Part shown: piece by piece, positions 7,718 to 15,929 of the stretch
How positions within the stretch are numbered: position 1 is the first letter of the stretch
Layout: every line of letters starts with the position of its first letter
Source: Phycisphaerales bacterium
GTDB taxonomy: Bacteria; Planctomycetota; Phycisphaerae; Phycisphaerales; UBA1924
Assembly (NCBI GenBank): GCA_020427395.1
Contig: JAGQON010000005.1
Coordinates: 1 to 64,000 of the forward strand
DNA length: 64,000 bases
Direction: 5' to 3'
Position numbers and translations under genes: made by a program
The notes under the pieces: model-generated
The model's database searches: none
What the model was told of the DNA's origin: nothing
What the model saw: only the letters and a program-made list of their open reading frames with translations

Positions 7718-9670
7718 ATGGGCACACAAGAGATCGATCAGGACCAGAGCGGGCATCGGCATCGCGCCACCATCCAGCATGTGCTCAACGACTTGCGTGC
7801 GCTGGAGATGATGCTTGAGCAGGGCACGCTCGAGTCGGGCGTGTGCCGCATCGGGGCCGAGCAGGAGATTGCTCTCGTTGACTCGGGCTACCAGCCCGCG
7901 CCGGTTGGGCCCGAGGTCCTCGATGAGCTCAACGAGCCCAAGGCGACCACGGAGATCGGGCGCTTCAACATGGAGTTCAATCTCAACCCGGCCGAGCTGA
8001 CGGGCACGGTCCTCTCGTCGTTGGAACGGGAGATCTGCGGGCTGATGCAGAAGGCCCGGGCCGCCGCGCTGACCCACGGGGCCGAGCCGGTGCTCATCGG
8101 CATCGTGCCCACCCTGACCCAGAAGCAGCTCACCCTCGACTTCATGACGCCTCGCCCGCGCTACTTTGCGCTCAACGACCGCATCACCGAGGCACGCAAC
8201 GGCAAGTACTCCATCCGCATCAAGGGCATCGATGAGCTGAGCTTTGTTCACGACAACATCCTTGTTGAGGGGCTCAACACCTCGTTCCAGCTGCACTTTC
8301 AGGTCGATCCGGAATCGTTCGCCCTCGCGTACAACACGGCCCAGCTGATCACTGCGCCCTGCCTCGCTGCGTCGTGCAACTCGGCGGTGCTCTTTGGCAA
8401 GCGCCTGTGGCACGAGACGCGCATCGCGATCTTTGAGCAGGCCGTGGACACCTCGGGCGATGACATGCCTTCGCAGCGGGATGTGCTTAAGCGTGTCCGC
8501 TTCGGCGAGAAGTGGATCAAGGAGTCCGTTCTCGAGATCTACCGCGACGATGTGGTCCGGTTCCGTTCGCTGTTCGGCACTGGCGACATCGAGAACTCCA
8601 TCGAGATGGTTGAGCGGGGCGAGGTGCCCAGGCTGGCCGGGCTGCAGACACACAACTCGACGGTGTATCGCTGGAACCGCCCGTGCTACGGTACGACCAA
8701 CGGCAGGCCGCACCTACGGATCGAGAACCGCGTGCTGCCTTCGGGGCCCAGCGTGCCCGACGAGATCGCCAACGCCGCGTTGTGGTTCGGGCTGATGGTG
8801 CAGATCCCCAGGGTCTACCCGGACCTGACCGAGCGGATCCCCTTCGAGCATGCGCGGGCCAACTTCGTTGCCTCGGCGCGAAACGGGCTGCACTTCAAGA
8901 TGCACTGGCTCGATGGCACGACGATCTCGGTTCGCGATCTGCTGCTAGAGGAGCTCATCCCCCTCGCCCGGGCGGGCCTGCGTTCGCGCGAGCTCGATGA
9001 GAAAGATATCGAGCATTACCTGGGCATCATCGAGGCGCGCGTGGCGTCGGGGCGGAACGGGGCGCGATGGATGCTCGACTCGGTCGCCAAGATCCATGAG
9101 CTGGGCACGCGATCCGAGCGGCTCAGCGCGCTCACCGCGTCGACGATCTCTCGCCAACGCTCCGCCACGCCCGTGCACGAGTGGGACCTTGCCGAGATGC
9201 ACGAGGGCGGGTGCTGGACGCGCCATTACACGCATGTCGGGCAGTACATGCACACGGACCTCTTCACGGTCCGCGAGGACGAGCTGATCGATCTGGCCGC
9301 GTCGATCATGGACTGGGAGAAGGTCCGCCATGTGCCCGTCGAGGACGCCAAGCACAATCTCGTGGGCATCGTGAGCTACCGCTCGCTGTTGCGTGTCATC
9401 GCTGACCCGACGCTGCGGGCCAAGGGCAGCGTGAGCGTGTCAGAGATCATGCACAAGCAGCCCGTCACCGCCACGCCCGACACACCAACGCTCGAGGCGA
9501 TCGAGCTGATGCGCTCCAACGGCGCGTCGTGCCTGCCGGTCATCAGCGAGGGCAAGCTGGTGGGCATCGTGACCGAGCACGACTTCATGCGCATCGCCGG
9601 GCAGCTGCTTGAGCAGCAGCTCCGCGACAACCCGGACATCGCTTCGAAGCCGGGCAACAATCAGGCATGA
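7718..9670 (+). CDS. GCS2-family carboxylate-amine ligase fused to tandem CBS domains
   Basis: The 650-residue protein joins a glutamate-cysteine-ligase type 2 (GCS2) catalytic domain (about residues 30-420) to two CBS modules (about 525-645). GCS2 enzymes make an amide bond using ATP. Recognisable parts are 'IGAEQEIALVD' with the metal-binding acidic residues, 'TEIGRFNMEFNLNP', 'SFQLHFQVD' and 'GRPHLRIENRVLPSGP'. The CBS pair ('VRHVPVEDAKHNLVGIVSYR' and 'SCLPVISEGKLVGIVTEHD') usually binds adenine nucleotides, so activity may respond to energy state. The ATG at 7718 follows AGGGG. It overlaps the deacylase gene by ATGA and the two are almost certainly one operon. The substrates are unknown; true gamma-glutamylcysteine synthesis is possible but not shown. 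Confidence 0.85.
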   Translation: MGTQEIDQDQSGHRHRATIQHVLNDLRALEMMLEQGTLESGVCRIGAEQEIALVDSGYQPAPVGPEVLDELNEPKATTEIGRFNMEFNLNPAELTGTVLSSLEREICGLMQKARAAALTHGAEPVLIGIVPTLTQKQLTLDFMTPRPRYFALNDRITEARNGKYSIRIKGIDELSFVHDNILVEGLNTSFQLHFQVDPESFALAYNTAQLITAPCLAASCNSAVLFGKRLWHETRIAIFEQAVDTSGDDMPSQRDVLKRVRFGEKWIKESVLEIYRDDVVRFRSLFGTGDIENSIEMVERGEVPRLAGLQTHNSTVYRWNRPCYGTTNGRPHLRIENRVLPSGPSVPDEIANAALWFGLMVQIPRVYPDLTERIPFEHARANFVASARNGLHFKMHWLDGTTISVRDLLLEELIPLARAGLRSRELDEKDIEHYLGIIEARVASGRNGARWMLDSVAKIHELGTRSERLSALTASTISRQRSATPVHEWDLAEMHEGGCWTRHYTHVGQYMHTDLFTVREDELIDLAASIMDWEKVRHVPVEDAKHNLVGIVSYRSLLRVIADPTLRAKGSVSVSEIMHKQPVTATPDTPTLEAIELMRSNGASCLPVISEGKLVGIVTEHDFMRIAGQLLEQQLRDNPDIASKPGNNQA

Positions 9671-10965
9671 GCACGCGTTCGCCCGAGCAGACCGCCGCGA
9701 TCAATCATGCACACGCCGCGCGTGAGATCGGGCGTTACGAGGATGCCGGCACACACGCAAGGACCACCACGCTCGTTGTCGTCGCGGGCGTGCACGGCAA
9801 CGAGCCCGCGGGCATCACCGCCGCGCAGCGCGTCCTCGACACCCTCCACCACGAGCAGCCTACCAGCTTCCACGGTCGTCTGATCGCGCTGCGGGGCAAC
9901 ATCGCCGCGCTCAATCATTCCGACCCCGAGACGCGTTATATCGCCCACGATCTCAATCGACTCTTTACCGACGAGCAGATCGCCCTGCCCGCCTCGACCA
10001 GCCCCGAGCACGAGCAGATGCAGGAGCTGCTGGCGTCGCTGCGGGCGATCCGCGCGCAGTGCGATCGCATGATCCTCATCGACTTGCACACCACCAGCTC
10101 GCGGATGCCGCCCGTGGTCGTGCTCGAGGATTCCATCCCGACGCGGCGCATCGCGCGCTGCCTGCCGCTGCCGATCTACTTGGGGTTTGAGGAGGAGCTG
10201 CGCGGGCTGCTCATGGATCGCGCGACCAACGAGCTGGGTTCGATTGCGATGGTGATCGAGGGCGGGCAGCACAAGGACCCGAGCGCCGTGGGCGTGCACG
10301 AGGCCGTCATCTGGACGATGCTCGACGCCGCGGGGATCCTTCGCCTCGATGCGCTCCCGCACGAAGCGCCGCCCAAGCGGGTGCTGCGCCAGGCCGCGGG
10401 CGAGGACGCTGATCGCATCCACGATATCCGCTACCGTCACGCGATCCGCGGCACGGACTTCGCCATCTGCGCCGGCATCGTCTCAGGGAAGAAGATCAAG
10501 CGCGATGTCACCATCATCGCCACAGAGAACGGCAGCGCCGTCACCTCACCCGTGCGCGGGCGGGTGTTCATGCCCAACATGCAGCAGCACAAGCGCCCCG
10601 GCGACGACGGGTTCTTCATCGTGCGGCGCGTCGGCGAAGGCTGGCTGGGGCTCTCGGCCCGCTTGCGTCGCCAGCACTGGCTGCACTGGCTCATCGCGCA
10701 CGCGCCGGGCGTGTATCCGCAGCCCGACGGCTCGCTGCTCGTCGATGCTGATCTGGCGGCCGTGCTCCGTCGGCAGCTGCTGCACCTGCTGGGCTACCGC
10801 CTGATCCGCCACGATGAGCGATCCGGCGGGCACGGGCTCTCGCGGGTACTCAAGGGTGTCGGGGCGTTCGGGCGGGCGTTCCTGCGTGGCCCGATCCGGG
10901 GCGGGCTAGACCGCGACGATCCACGCTTCTGGATCGTCCGGCGTCACAAGCTCGACCTGCACTAA
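9667..10965 (+). CDS. Succinylglutamate desuccinylase/aspartoacylase-family zinc deacylase
   Basis: This 432-residue zinc hydrolase of the AstE/AspA family cleaves N-acyl amino acids or short amides. Zinc ligands are His43 and Glu46 in 'GVHGNEPAG' and His141 in 'LIDLHTTSS'. A substrate Arg/Asn pair fits 'HDLNRLF', and the catalytic Glu is probably in 'AMVIEGGQHK'. The C-terminal half (about residues 240-432) is longer than in aspartoacylase and holds a beta-rich region. The start overlaps the stop of the ligase gene by ATGA, implying coupled production of a ligase and a hydrolase for related amides. Its last bases overlap the convergent glycosyltransferase gene by 4 bp. Confidence 0.85.
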   Translation: MSTRSPEQTAAINHAHAAREIGRYEDAGTHARTTTLVVVAGVHGNEPAGITAAQRVLDTLHHEQPTSFHGRLIALRGNIAALNHSDPETRYIAHDLNRLFTDEQIALPASTSPEHEQMQELLASLRAIRAQCDRMILIDLHTTSSRMPPVVVLEDSIPTRRIARCLPLPIYLGFEEELRGLLMDRATNELGSIAMVIEGGQHKDPSAVGVHEAVIWTMLDAAGILRLDALPHEAPPKRVLRQAAGEDADRIHDIRYRHAIRGTDFAICAGIVSGKKIKRDVTIIATENGSAVTSPVRGRVFMPNMQQHKRPGDDGFFIVRRVGEGWLGLSARLRRQHWLHWLIAHAPGVYPQPDGSLLVDADLAAVLRRQLLHLLGYRLIRHDERSGGHGLSRVLKGVGAFGRAFLRGPIRGGLDRDDPRFWIVRRHKLDLH

Positions 10966-12197
10966 CGCGCCTCGGCCAGCTCGATCGCCCGCGCGTAGAC
11001 ATCCTCAAGCCCCTGCACCATCGCGTGTGTCGAGAACATGGCACTGCACATGGCGCGTCCGCGCTCGCCCATCGCACGGCGCTCCTCGGGGTGCTCGAAC
11101 ATCCACACCACCGCATCGCGCAGGCCCTTGGTGTCGCCGACCATGAAGATCTTGCCGGTGGCGTGCGCCGCGTCGACCTCGGGGTCGATGCAGGCCTCGG
11201 GCGTGCCGTCGGTGTCGCTGGCGCAGACCGGTACGCCGCAGAGCAGCGCCTGGGGCACGGTGCGGGGCAGGCCTTCGCGGTAGCTGGGGTGCAACAGCAC
11301 ATCCATCGCCCGCATCATCGCGCCCACGCGGTGCTGGGGCACGAGCCCGGTCGTGACCACCTGATCGGACAGGCCCATCTCCGCGACGCGGGCCAGCAAA
11401 CGCTCGCTCCACCAGCCGTCGCCGACCCATAGCAGCTTCCAGCTCGGGTTGTTGCGCAGCTCGATGCCCAGCGCGTCGAGGATGTCGTCGTGCCCCTTAT
11501 GCTCGGCCAGTCTTGCCACCGTGCCGATCACAAAGTCGCCGTCGCTGAAGCCCAGCTCGCGACGCATCGCCTCGCGTGTCTCGTTGGGCAGCGGATTGAG
11601 AAAGTGCTCGGTCTCCATGCCCGAGCGCACCGTAACGAACTGGTCTTCGTGCCCGATGCCCTTGGCGCGGAACTGCTCGGTCATCGCGTCGGCGACGGAG
11701 ACGATCAGGTGGCACTTGCGTGCGGCCATCTGCTCGGCCTGCACATAGAGCATGTTCTTGAACTCGGTCTCGTACTTATGGAAGGGCGGGCCGTGGATCG
11801 TGTGGACGATGGCGGGGCGCTTGCGCTTGCCGCTCTTGCGGTACACGCCCCAGGCCGCAGCCCGACCGATGACACCGGCCTTGGACGAATGCGTGTGCAC
11901 AATATCCGGCTGCAGTTCTTTGATGAACCGGTGCATCTCGCGCGAGGCGCGGATGTCCTTGATCGGGTTCACCTCGCGCACGAGGTGCCGCAGCTCGTGC
12001 ATCCCGATGCGTCGCCCGTCGCGTGTGCGAAAGTCGTTGGCGCGATCGAAGTAGGAGCCCTCGGGGCCGAAGATCGGGCCGTAGGCGAGATGCACCTCGT
12101 GGCCGAGCTCGGCCTGACCCTCGCACGAGAGGACGGTGTTCTCCTGCGAGCCGCCCTGGATCAGTCGTGTCGAGATGTGCAGGATGCGCAGCGGCAT
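10962..12197 (-). CDS. Glycosyltransferase family 4 (GT-B)
   Basis: The 411-residue retaining glycosyltransferase is likely involved in polysaccharide or glycolipid synthesis at the cytoplasmic face. The N-terminal domain begins 'LRILHISTRLIQGGSQENT', with the GG loop, and includes 'DIVHTHSSKAGVIGR'. The C-terminal donor domain has 'IGTVARLAEHKGHDD', 'LLWVGDGWW' and the E-x7-E motif region 'HPSYREGLPRTVPQALLCG'. The start at 12197 is where homology begins; a longer reading runs back through the palindromic element. It has no Shine-Dalgarno sequence but has TACACT 6 nt upstream, so it is probably leaderless. It converges on the deacylase gene with overlapping stops. Confidence 0.85.
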   Translation of the reverse strand: MPLRILHISTRLIQGGSQENTVLSCEGQAELGHEVHLAYGPIFGPEGSYFDRANDFRTRDGRRIGMHELRHLVREVNPIKDIRASREMHRFIKELQPDIVHTHSSKAGVIGRAAAWGVYRKSGKRKRPAIVHTIHGPPFHKYETEFKNMLYVQAEQMAARKCHLIVSVADAMTEQFRAKGIGHEDQFVTVRSGMETEHFLNPLPNETREAMRRELGFSDGDFVIGTVARLAEHKGHDDILDALGIELRNNPSWKLLWVGDGWWSERLLARVAEMGLSDQVVTTGLVPQHRVGAMMRAMDVLLHPSYREGLPRTVPQALLCGVPVCASDTDGTPEACIDPEVDAAHATGKIFMVGDTKGLRDAVVWMFEHPEERRAMGERGRAMCSAMFSTHAMVQGLEDVYARAIELAEAR

Positions 12198-12203
12198 GGG
12201 AGG

Positions 12204-12209
12204 AGTGTA
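12204..12209 (-). promoter_or_regulatory. -10 box (TACACT) of a probable leaderless transcript
   Basis: It lies 6 nt before the ATG at 12197, with no ribosome site. The -35 region would fall inside the palindromic element at 12218-12367. Confidence 0.45.
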
Positions 12210-12217
12210 GGTATTCA

Positions 12218-12367
12218 CTCGCCTCCCCCGCGCTTGCGGGGGAGGTGGGCCGCCGAAGGCGGGTCGGAGGGGGTCCACCAAGAACCTTGTGCGCACCTGG
12301 TTGTCGAACACTCCCCCTCCGTCATGCTTGCGCATGACACCTCCCCCGCAAGCGCGGGGGAGGCGAG
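12218..12367. repeat. Palindromic intergenic element, family 1, copy C
   Basis: This 150-bp element is bounded by a perfect 30-bp inverted repeat (starting CTCGCCTCCCCCGCGCTTGC at the left). Inside are the family motifs GGAGGTGGGC, TCGGAGGGGGTC and TCCGTCA, plus a small hairpin before CACCTCCCC. It fills the gap between the glycosyltransferase start and the GNAT stop, and its right end lies 1 bp from the GNAT stop codon. The same internal plan occurs at 21975 and 22551, but with different outer repeats. Confidence 0.85.
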
Positions 12368-12368
12368 G

Positions 12369-12902
12369 TTAGAGGGTCGCCCAGCGTTCCTTGGTCAGCT
12401 CATACAGCATGCAGGTGATGTCGTAGTAGCGATCGGTCAGCCCCATCTCGTCGAAGCCCGCGTTGACGAGCACTCGACGCGAGCCGATGTTCTCCGGGTA
12501 GGTGACGGCGATGAGGCGATCGAGGCCCAGCGACTGGAAGCCGTAAGCGGCCGACGCTCTGGCGATCTCCGTCGCGTAGCCGTGGCCCCAGTGGTCGCGC
12601 CCTAGCCGGTAGCCCAGCTCGATCTCCGGTCCTTTATTCGCCACGGGCACGAGCCCGCCCTGGCCGATGACCGTGCCGGTATCGCGCCGTTCGACGACCC
12701 AGAAGCAGAAGCCGCTGATGCGCTGGCGCTCGATCGCCTGCGCGATCCGCTGCTCGACCACCTCCCGCGTCCACGCCTCGCCCGAGTGGCCGATGTACTT
12801 CATCGTCTCCGGGTCGGCCCAGTAGCCCGCGAGGACATCGACATCGTCCATGGTTGGCACGCGGAGGGTGAGGCGGTCGGTCTGGGTGATGATCTCAGGC
12901 AT
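12369..12902 (-). CDS. GNAT N-acetyltransferase (RimJ/RimL type)
   Basis: This 177-residue acetyl-CoA-dependent transferase of the Acetyltransf_3 type begins with 'TDRLTLRVPTMDDVDVLAGY'. Acetyl-CoA binding is indicated by 'IELGYRLGRDHWGHGYATEI', the Q/R-x-x-G-x-G/A region, and by 'TYPENIGSRRVLVNAGF', typical of RimJ/RimL-like proteins that act on N-termini or small amines. The start overlaps the stop of the upstream zinc-ribbon gene by 8 bp, which implies translational coupling. The stop is next to the palindromic element. The acceptor is unknown. Confidence 0.85.
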   Translation of the reverse strand: MPEIITQTDRLTLRVPTMDDVDVLAGYWADPETMKYIGHSGEAWTREVVEQRIAQAIERQRISGFCFWVVERRDTGTVIGQGGLVPVANKGPEIELGYRLGRDHWGHGYATEIARASAAYGFQSLGLDRLIAVTYPENIGSRRVLVNAGFDEMGLTDRYYDITCMLYELTKERWATL

Positions 12903-13332
12903 GGGTGATTGTTGCACCGCATTCGGGGCATAACTCGGCGGCGACCCCCGCGAGCGCATACCCGCACTTGACGCAATGCCCTTTGCTCAGCCGCTTGGGG
13001 CGAACCCACCAAGCCTGCACAAGCAGCCCCAACGCCGGTGCCCATAGCGGGATCAGCATCTGCGAAGACTGCGGTGTCTTGGCGATCGAGAACCACCATC
13101 GCCAGCTCGGGTCATACCTATGCCACGACCAGCCCAAAGCGGCCTGAGCACCCTGTTCGCCGATGACAAACGCGCCCTGCCCGTTGCCCAATCCAAGTAT
13201 CGTGACGCGCGAGCCCGTCTGCATCACATAGCCACCTGAATACCATCCGCTGCCCACCGCGAGCACGATGAGCAACAACGCGAGCGAGATCGCGAGCCGA
13301 AAAAGCCAAGCTCTTTTATACCGATTCATCAT
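12895..13332 (-). CDS. Small membrane protein with C-terminal zinc ribbon
   Basis: The 145-residue protein has a transmembrane helix near the N-terminus ('LFRLAISLALLLIVLAVGSG'), an extracytoplasmic middle, a second helix around 'LIPLWAPALGLLVQAWW', and a cytoplasmic C-terminal ribbon C-x2-C (HCVKCGYAL) and C-x2-C (LCPECGATI). Similar proteins occur at 13329, 22709, 35121 and 35898. No function is known to me. The start is the ATG at 13332, overlapping the previous stop (ATGATGA); an in-frame ATG at 13359 would overlap the upstream gene by 31 bp. It is probably co-transcribed with its paralog upstream and the GNAT gene downstream. Confidence 0.7.
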   Translation of the reverse strand: MMNRYKRAWLFRLAISLALLLIVLAVGSGWYSGGYVMQTGSRVTILGLGNGQGAFVIGEQGAQAALGWSWHRYDPSWRWWFSIAKTPQSSQMLIPLWAPALGLLVQAWWVRPKRLSKGHCVKCGYALAGVAAELCPECGATITHA

Positions 13333-13862
13333 GATGATGTGGTGGTGGTACCGCCGCATTCGGGACAGGTTTCAGCGGGGAGGCCGGCGAGGGAGTAGCC
13401 GCAGTGTTCACAGCAACCTTGGAGCCGACCCAGTCGTGAGCGATACCAAAGAACCATACTCAACCCAACAAGTACAGCGGTTGGCCAGATTGGACGAAAG
13501 GTGTAACGGATGTATGGCCCGCCTGAACCACCGCCGTTTGTGATGTACGCGGGAGTAGATAGTGCCTGAAGCGATGACGGGTTCGTCTGCGATCGCCATT
13601 CGAAATGGTGGTGCACGCCGGGCATCGGAGCGCTGAAACCCATCTGCTGGTAGTCAGGGAATCGTTCGAAGATGAGCCAGCCATTCCAAAGAATCAACTC
13701 CGTAAAGCTGCGGCACGCGACTGTGCCGTTGGGTGGCACATACTCGCGACTCCATCGCGGCTGGGGCCAGTACGACGCGATGCACAGCAAGCACATCACG
13801 ATCGTACATGCGTACACCCCCCACCGCATCAACCTCCCCAATCTGCGGCCGCGCTGTTTCAC
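13329..13862 (-). CDS. Membrane protein with C-terminal zinc ribbon (paralog of the next gene)
   Basis: The 177-residue product has an N-terminal transmembrane helix ('GVYACTIVMCLLCIASYW'), a roughly 90-residue external domain, a second helix ('IWPTAVLVGLSMVLWY') and a terminal ribbon with CEHCGY and CPECGG. I choose the GTG at 13862 as start because AAGGGGAG lies 5-6 nt before it. The longer reading to 13967 only translates the palindromic element at 13876-13973. It heads a three-gene run with the two genes that follow. Function is unknown; in topology it matches the gene at 12895. Confidence 0.65.
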   Translation of the reverse strand: MKQRGRRLGRLMRWGVYACTIVMCLLCIASYWPQPRWSREYVPPNGTVACRSFTELILWNGWLIFERFPDYQQMGFSAPMPGVHHHFEWRSQTNPSSLQALSTPAYITNGGGSGGPYIRYTFRPIWPTAVLVGLSMVLWYRSRLGRLQGCCEHCGYSLAGLPAETCPECGGTTTTSS

Positions 13863-13875
13863 TCGAACTCCCCTT

Positions 13876-13973
13876 CTCTGGGTGCCACGACTCGGCGTCT
13901 TCGGCGCAGTCGTGTCTTCTGAGCCGTCCAAGAGCCCTACTGCGCGGCAGGCCGCGAGTAGGGGCACCCAGAG
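13876..13973. repeat. Palindromic intergenic element, family 2, copy D
   Basis: This 98-bp element has ends CTCTGGGTGCC and GGCACCCAGAG as an inverted repeat, and it holds the family motifs CGTCTTCGGCGCAGT and ACTGCGCGGC. It is a divergent and shorter relative of the 115-bp copies at 37097 and 61173. It lies between the zinc-ribbon gene and the truA stop. Confidence 0.75.
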
Positions 13974-13982
13974 TCTCTTGTC

Positions 13983-14819
13983 TTATCCGTCCACATCAGG
14001 ATACCGGATCCACTCCAGCCGCAGGCCCTGCGGCGGCAGTGTCGTGCCCGCCCGCGTGCGATCGGTGCTGGCGATGATGTCGGGGATGGACTCCGCATCG
14101 ATCTTGCCGCGGCCGACCTCCATGAGTGTGCCGGCGATGATGCGGACCATGTTGTAGAGGAAACCGCTGCCGCTGACGCGGATGACCACCGTGTCGGGCT
14201 TGGGGTTCTCGACAACACAGGAATAGATGGTGCGCACCGTGGTCTTGCGCCCGTGGGAGATCTGGGCGAAAGCGGCGAAGTCGTGCTCGCCCTCCATCAA
14301 CCTCGCGGCGCGGGCCATCTTCGATGGGTCGAGGGCGTACCAGGTGTGGAACACATAGCGCCGGTCCCAGAGCGGGCGGGTGTCGCCGCTGACCATGGTG
14401 TAGCAGTATTCCTTTTCGACGGCGTCGCCGATGGGGTTGAAGTCGTCGTGCACCATGCACGCGTCGCGCACCAGCACATCGCGCGGTAGTCGCCCGTTGA
14501 GGGCGCGGATGAGCTGGTCGCAGCCGCGCTCGGCGGGCCAGCCGACGCCCTTGTCGGGCTCGGGGTTGCTCATGAAGCTCGCGACCTGCCCGTTGGCGTG
14601 CACGCCGCTGTCGGTGCGTGAGGCGCCCATCAGCGTGATTGGCTCGCGCACCACCTCGCGCACGGCCTGCTCGAGCACATGCTGCACCGTGCGGAGCTGG
14701 ATGCGTTGGGGCTCGTGCCCGGGCGCGGGCTTGGGGGCGCTCGGGTCGGGCGGTTCCTGCTTCTGCCAGCCGTGGAAATCGGTGCCGTCGTAGGCGACGG
14801 TGAGCTTGTAGCGCGGCAT
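13983..14819 (-). CDS. truA: tRNA pseudouridine(38-40) synthase TruA
   Basis: The 278-residue enzyme isomerises uridines 38-40 in the tRNA anticodon arm. It begins 'RYKLTVAYDGTDFHGWQKQ' and has the catalytic Asp70 in 'GASRTDSGVHANGQVASF', where most relatives have GRTDAGVHA. It ends with 'FLYNMVRIIAGTLMEVGRG', the typical RNA-contact helix, and 'PPQGLRLEWIRYPD'. A short insert of about 20 Pro- and Lys-rich residues (about 21-40) follows the first strand. It starts 3 bp after the stop of the small membrane protein gene at 14823 and is probably its operon partner. Confidence 0.95.
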   Translation of the reverse strand: MPRYKLTVAYDGTDFHGWQKQEPPDPSAPKPAPGHEPQRIQLRTVQHVLEQAVREVVREPITLMGASRTDSGVHANGQVASFMSNPEPDKGVGWPAERGCDQLIRALNGRLPRDVLVRDACMVHDDFNPIGDAVEKEYCYTMVSGDTRPLWDRRYVFHTWYALDPSKMARAARLMEGEHDFAAFAQISHGRKTTVRTIYSCVVENPKPDTVVIRVSGSGFLYNMVRIIAGTLMEVGRGKIDAESIPDIIASTDRTRAGTTLPPQGLRLEWIRYPDVDG

Positions 14820-14822
14820 CGC

Positions 14823-15047
14823 TTACTCGGCCTTCTCGTCGTCGACCTTGGGGGCCGATGATTCGGTGCCCGAGATGGCGTTGAAGTCCTTGATGACCTC
14901 GGGGGGCGGGCCCTTTGGCGCACCACCGCCGTGCCCGAACTTCTTGTACTCGTCGTCGGCCCATTGGTCGCCGACCTTCCACCAGATCAGCGTAATGATC
15001 GCCGTCAGGACCGCGATCACGACAGTAAGTATGACAAGCCCGGCCAT
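14823..15047 (-). CDS. Small single-pass membrane protein
   Basis: The 74-residue product begins 'MAGLVILTVVIAVLTAIITL', a single transmembrane helix, followed by 'WWKVGDQWADDEYKKFGHGG' and an acidic tail. No family is recognised. The start at 15047 is backed by TACGAT 5 nt upstream; there is no ribosome site, and extension to 15161 would only translate non-coding sequence. It precedes truA by 3 bp. Confidence 0.6.
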   Translation of the reverse strand: MAGLVILTVVIAVLTAIITLIWWKVGDQWADDEYKKFGHGGGAPKGPPPEVIKDFNAISGTESSAPKVDDEKAE

Positions 15048-15052
15048 ACCCG

Positions 15053-15058
15053 ATCGTA
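15053..15058 (-). promoter_or_regulatory. -10 box (TACGAT) of a probable leaderless transcript
   Basis: TACGAT ends 5 nt before the ATG at 15047, with no Shine-Dalgarno sequence. It would serve the small membrane protein gene and truA. Confidence 0.45.
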
Positions 15059-15246
15059 GCCCATAAGGGACCGCTGCATCAATTTTGCAATCACATGCAA
15101 TGCCCAGCCCACTGCCTCGTTTTGCTTGTGCCGAGGCGCGGAGCGCCGGGGCCAGAACCACAAACCGATGCGTGATCAGACGGCCAGCCCGCCGGAGGGA
15201 TGATCACGCGCACAGACAAACCAGACGAGTCATAAGGAGAATCACC

Positions 15247-15861
15247 ATGAGAACCCGCACCCTGACCCTGATGCTCATCTCCGCATCAACCCTCGCCGTC
15301 CTGTCGCCCGCCGCCAGCGCGATGAACCAGCCCGAGCAGGGCCAGCGCGACAGGCAACTGGACTCCCAGAACAACGACGCCCAACGACCCGAACGGGCCC
15401 AGCGCCGCCAGCAGCTGCGGCAGCGGCTCGAGCAGCGATTCGCTCAGCGCAGTGAACGCCGTGGTGAGCAAGGCGCCCAAGCCCCCGAGGGCGAACGCCA
15501 GCAGCGTGCCCGGCGCGGCGGATTCGATCGCCAGCAGCTCCGACAGCGATTCCAGCAGCGCACGCAGCGTGGCTTGGAACAGCGCGGCGAGCGGGCACGG
15601 AATGATGGCCCTCGTGCGCAGCAGCACGGGCAGCTTGGCCCGCGTGGGTGTGCGATGATCGCTGAGCGCATGCTCCGCCAGCGTGCGGACCGCCTCGATC
15701 GCGGCGCGGACATGCTCGATCGACAGGGCCAGCGCATGCAGCTCCGCCGCCAGATGCTCAAGCGCCGCGGCGCGATGATGGACCGTCAGGGACGGGGCTT
15801 CGAGCGCGGCGAGCAGCGCCCGCAGCGTGAGGGCCGCGGACGCGCACCCGACGCGCAGTAA
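15247..15861 (+). CDS. Secreted Arg/Gln-rich low-complexity protein
   Basis: The 204-residue product has a clear signal peptide ('LTLMLISASTLAVLSPAASA', cleavage near residue 26). The mature protein is made largely of Arg, Gln, Glu, Asp and Gly in a QRLEQRF / RQQLRQRFQQR rhythm and is predicted to form long charged helices. The only Cys is in 'GPRGCAMIAERML'. The start at 15247 has a strong ribosome site (AAGGAGA) and a good signal peptide, so it is a real gene despite the simple composition. I do not recognise the family. A periplasmic chaperone or a metal- or polyanion-binding role is possible but only a guess. A terminator follows at 15930. Confidence 0.75.
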   Translation: MRTRTLTLMLISASTLAVLSPAASAMNQPEQGQRDRQLDSQNNDAQRPERAQRRQQLRQRLEQRFAQRSERRGEQGAQAPEGERQQRARRGGFDRQQLRQRFQQRTQRGLEQRGERARNDGPRAQQHGQLGPRGCAMIAERMLRQRADRLDRGADMLDRQGQRMQLRRQMLKRRGAMMDRQGRGFERGEQRPQREGRGRAPDAQ

Positions 15862-15929
15862 TCAGATATCAGAGCCCCTGTACCGGGCCCTCCCGAGCCC
15901 GATGAGTCGTCAGCACCACTGACGCAAAG

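Noticed and set aside
10962..10965. Overlapping convergent stops as a regulatory device (also 4179/4180 and 35897/35898)
   Set aside because: Such tight convergent ends are common in compact genomes, and nothing else suggests a function.
12218..12367. Repeated palindromes considered as a CRISPR array
   Set aside because: Only one unit is present here, with no regular spacers; the repeats are inverted and not direct, and no cas gene is in the window.
13863..13967. N-terminal extension of the zinc-ribbon protein to 13967
   Set aside because: The extra 35 codons translate palindromic element D; a GTG with a good ribosome site lies at 13862.
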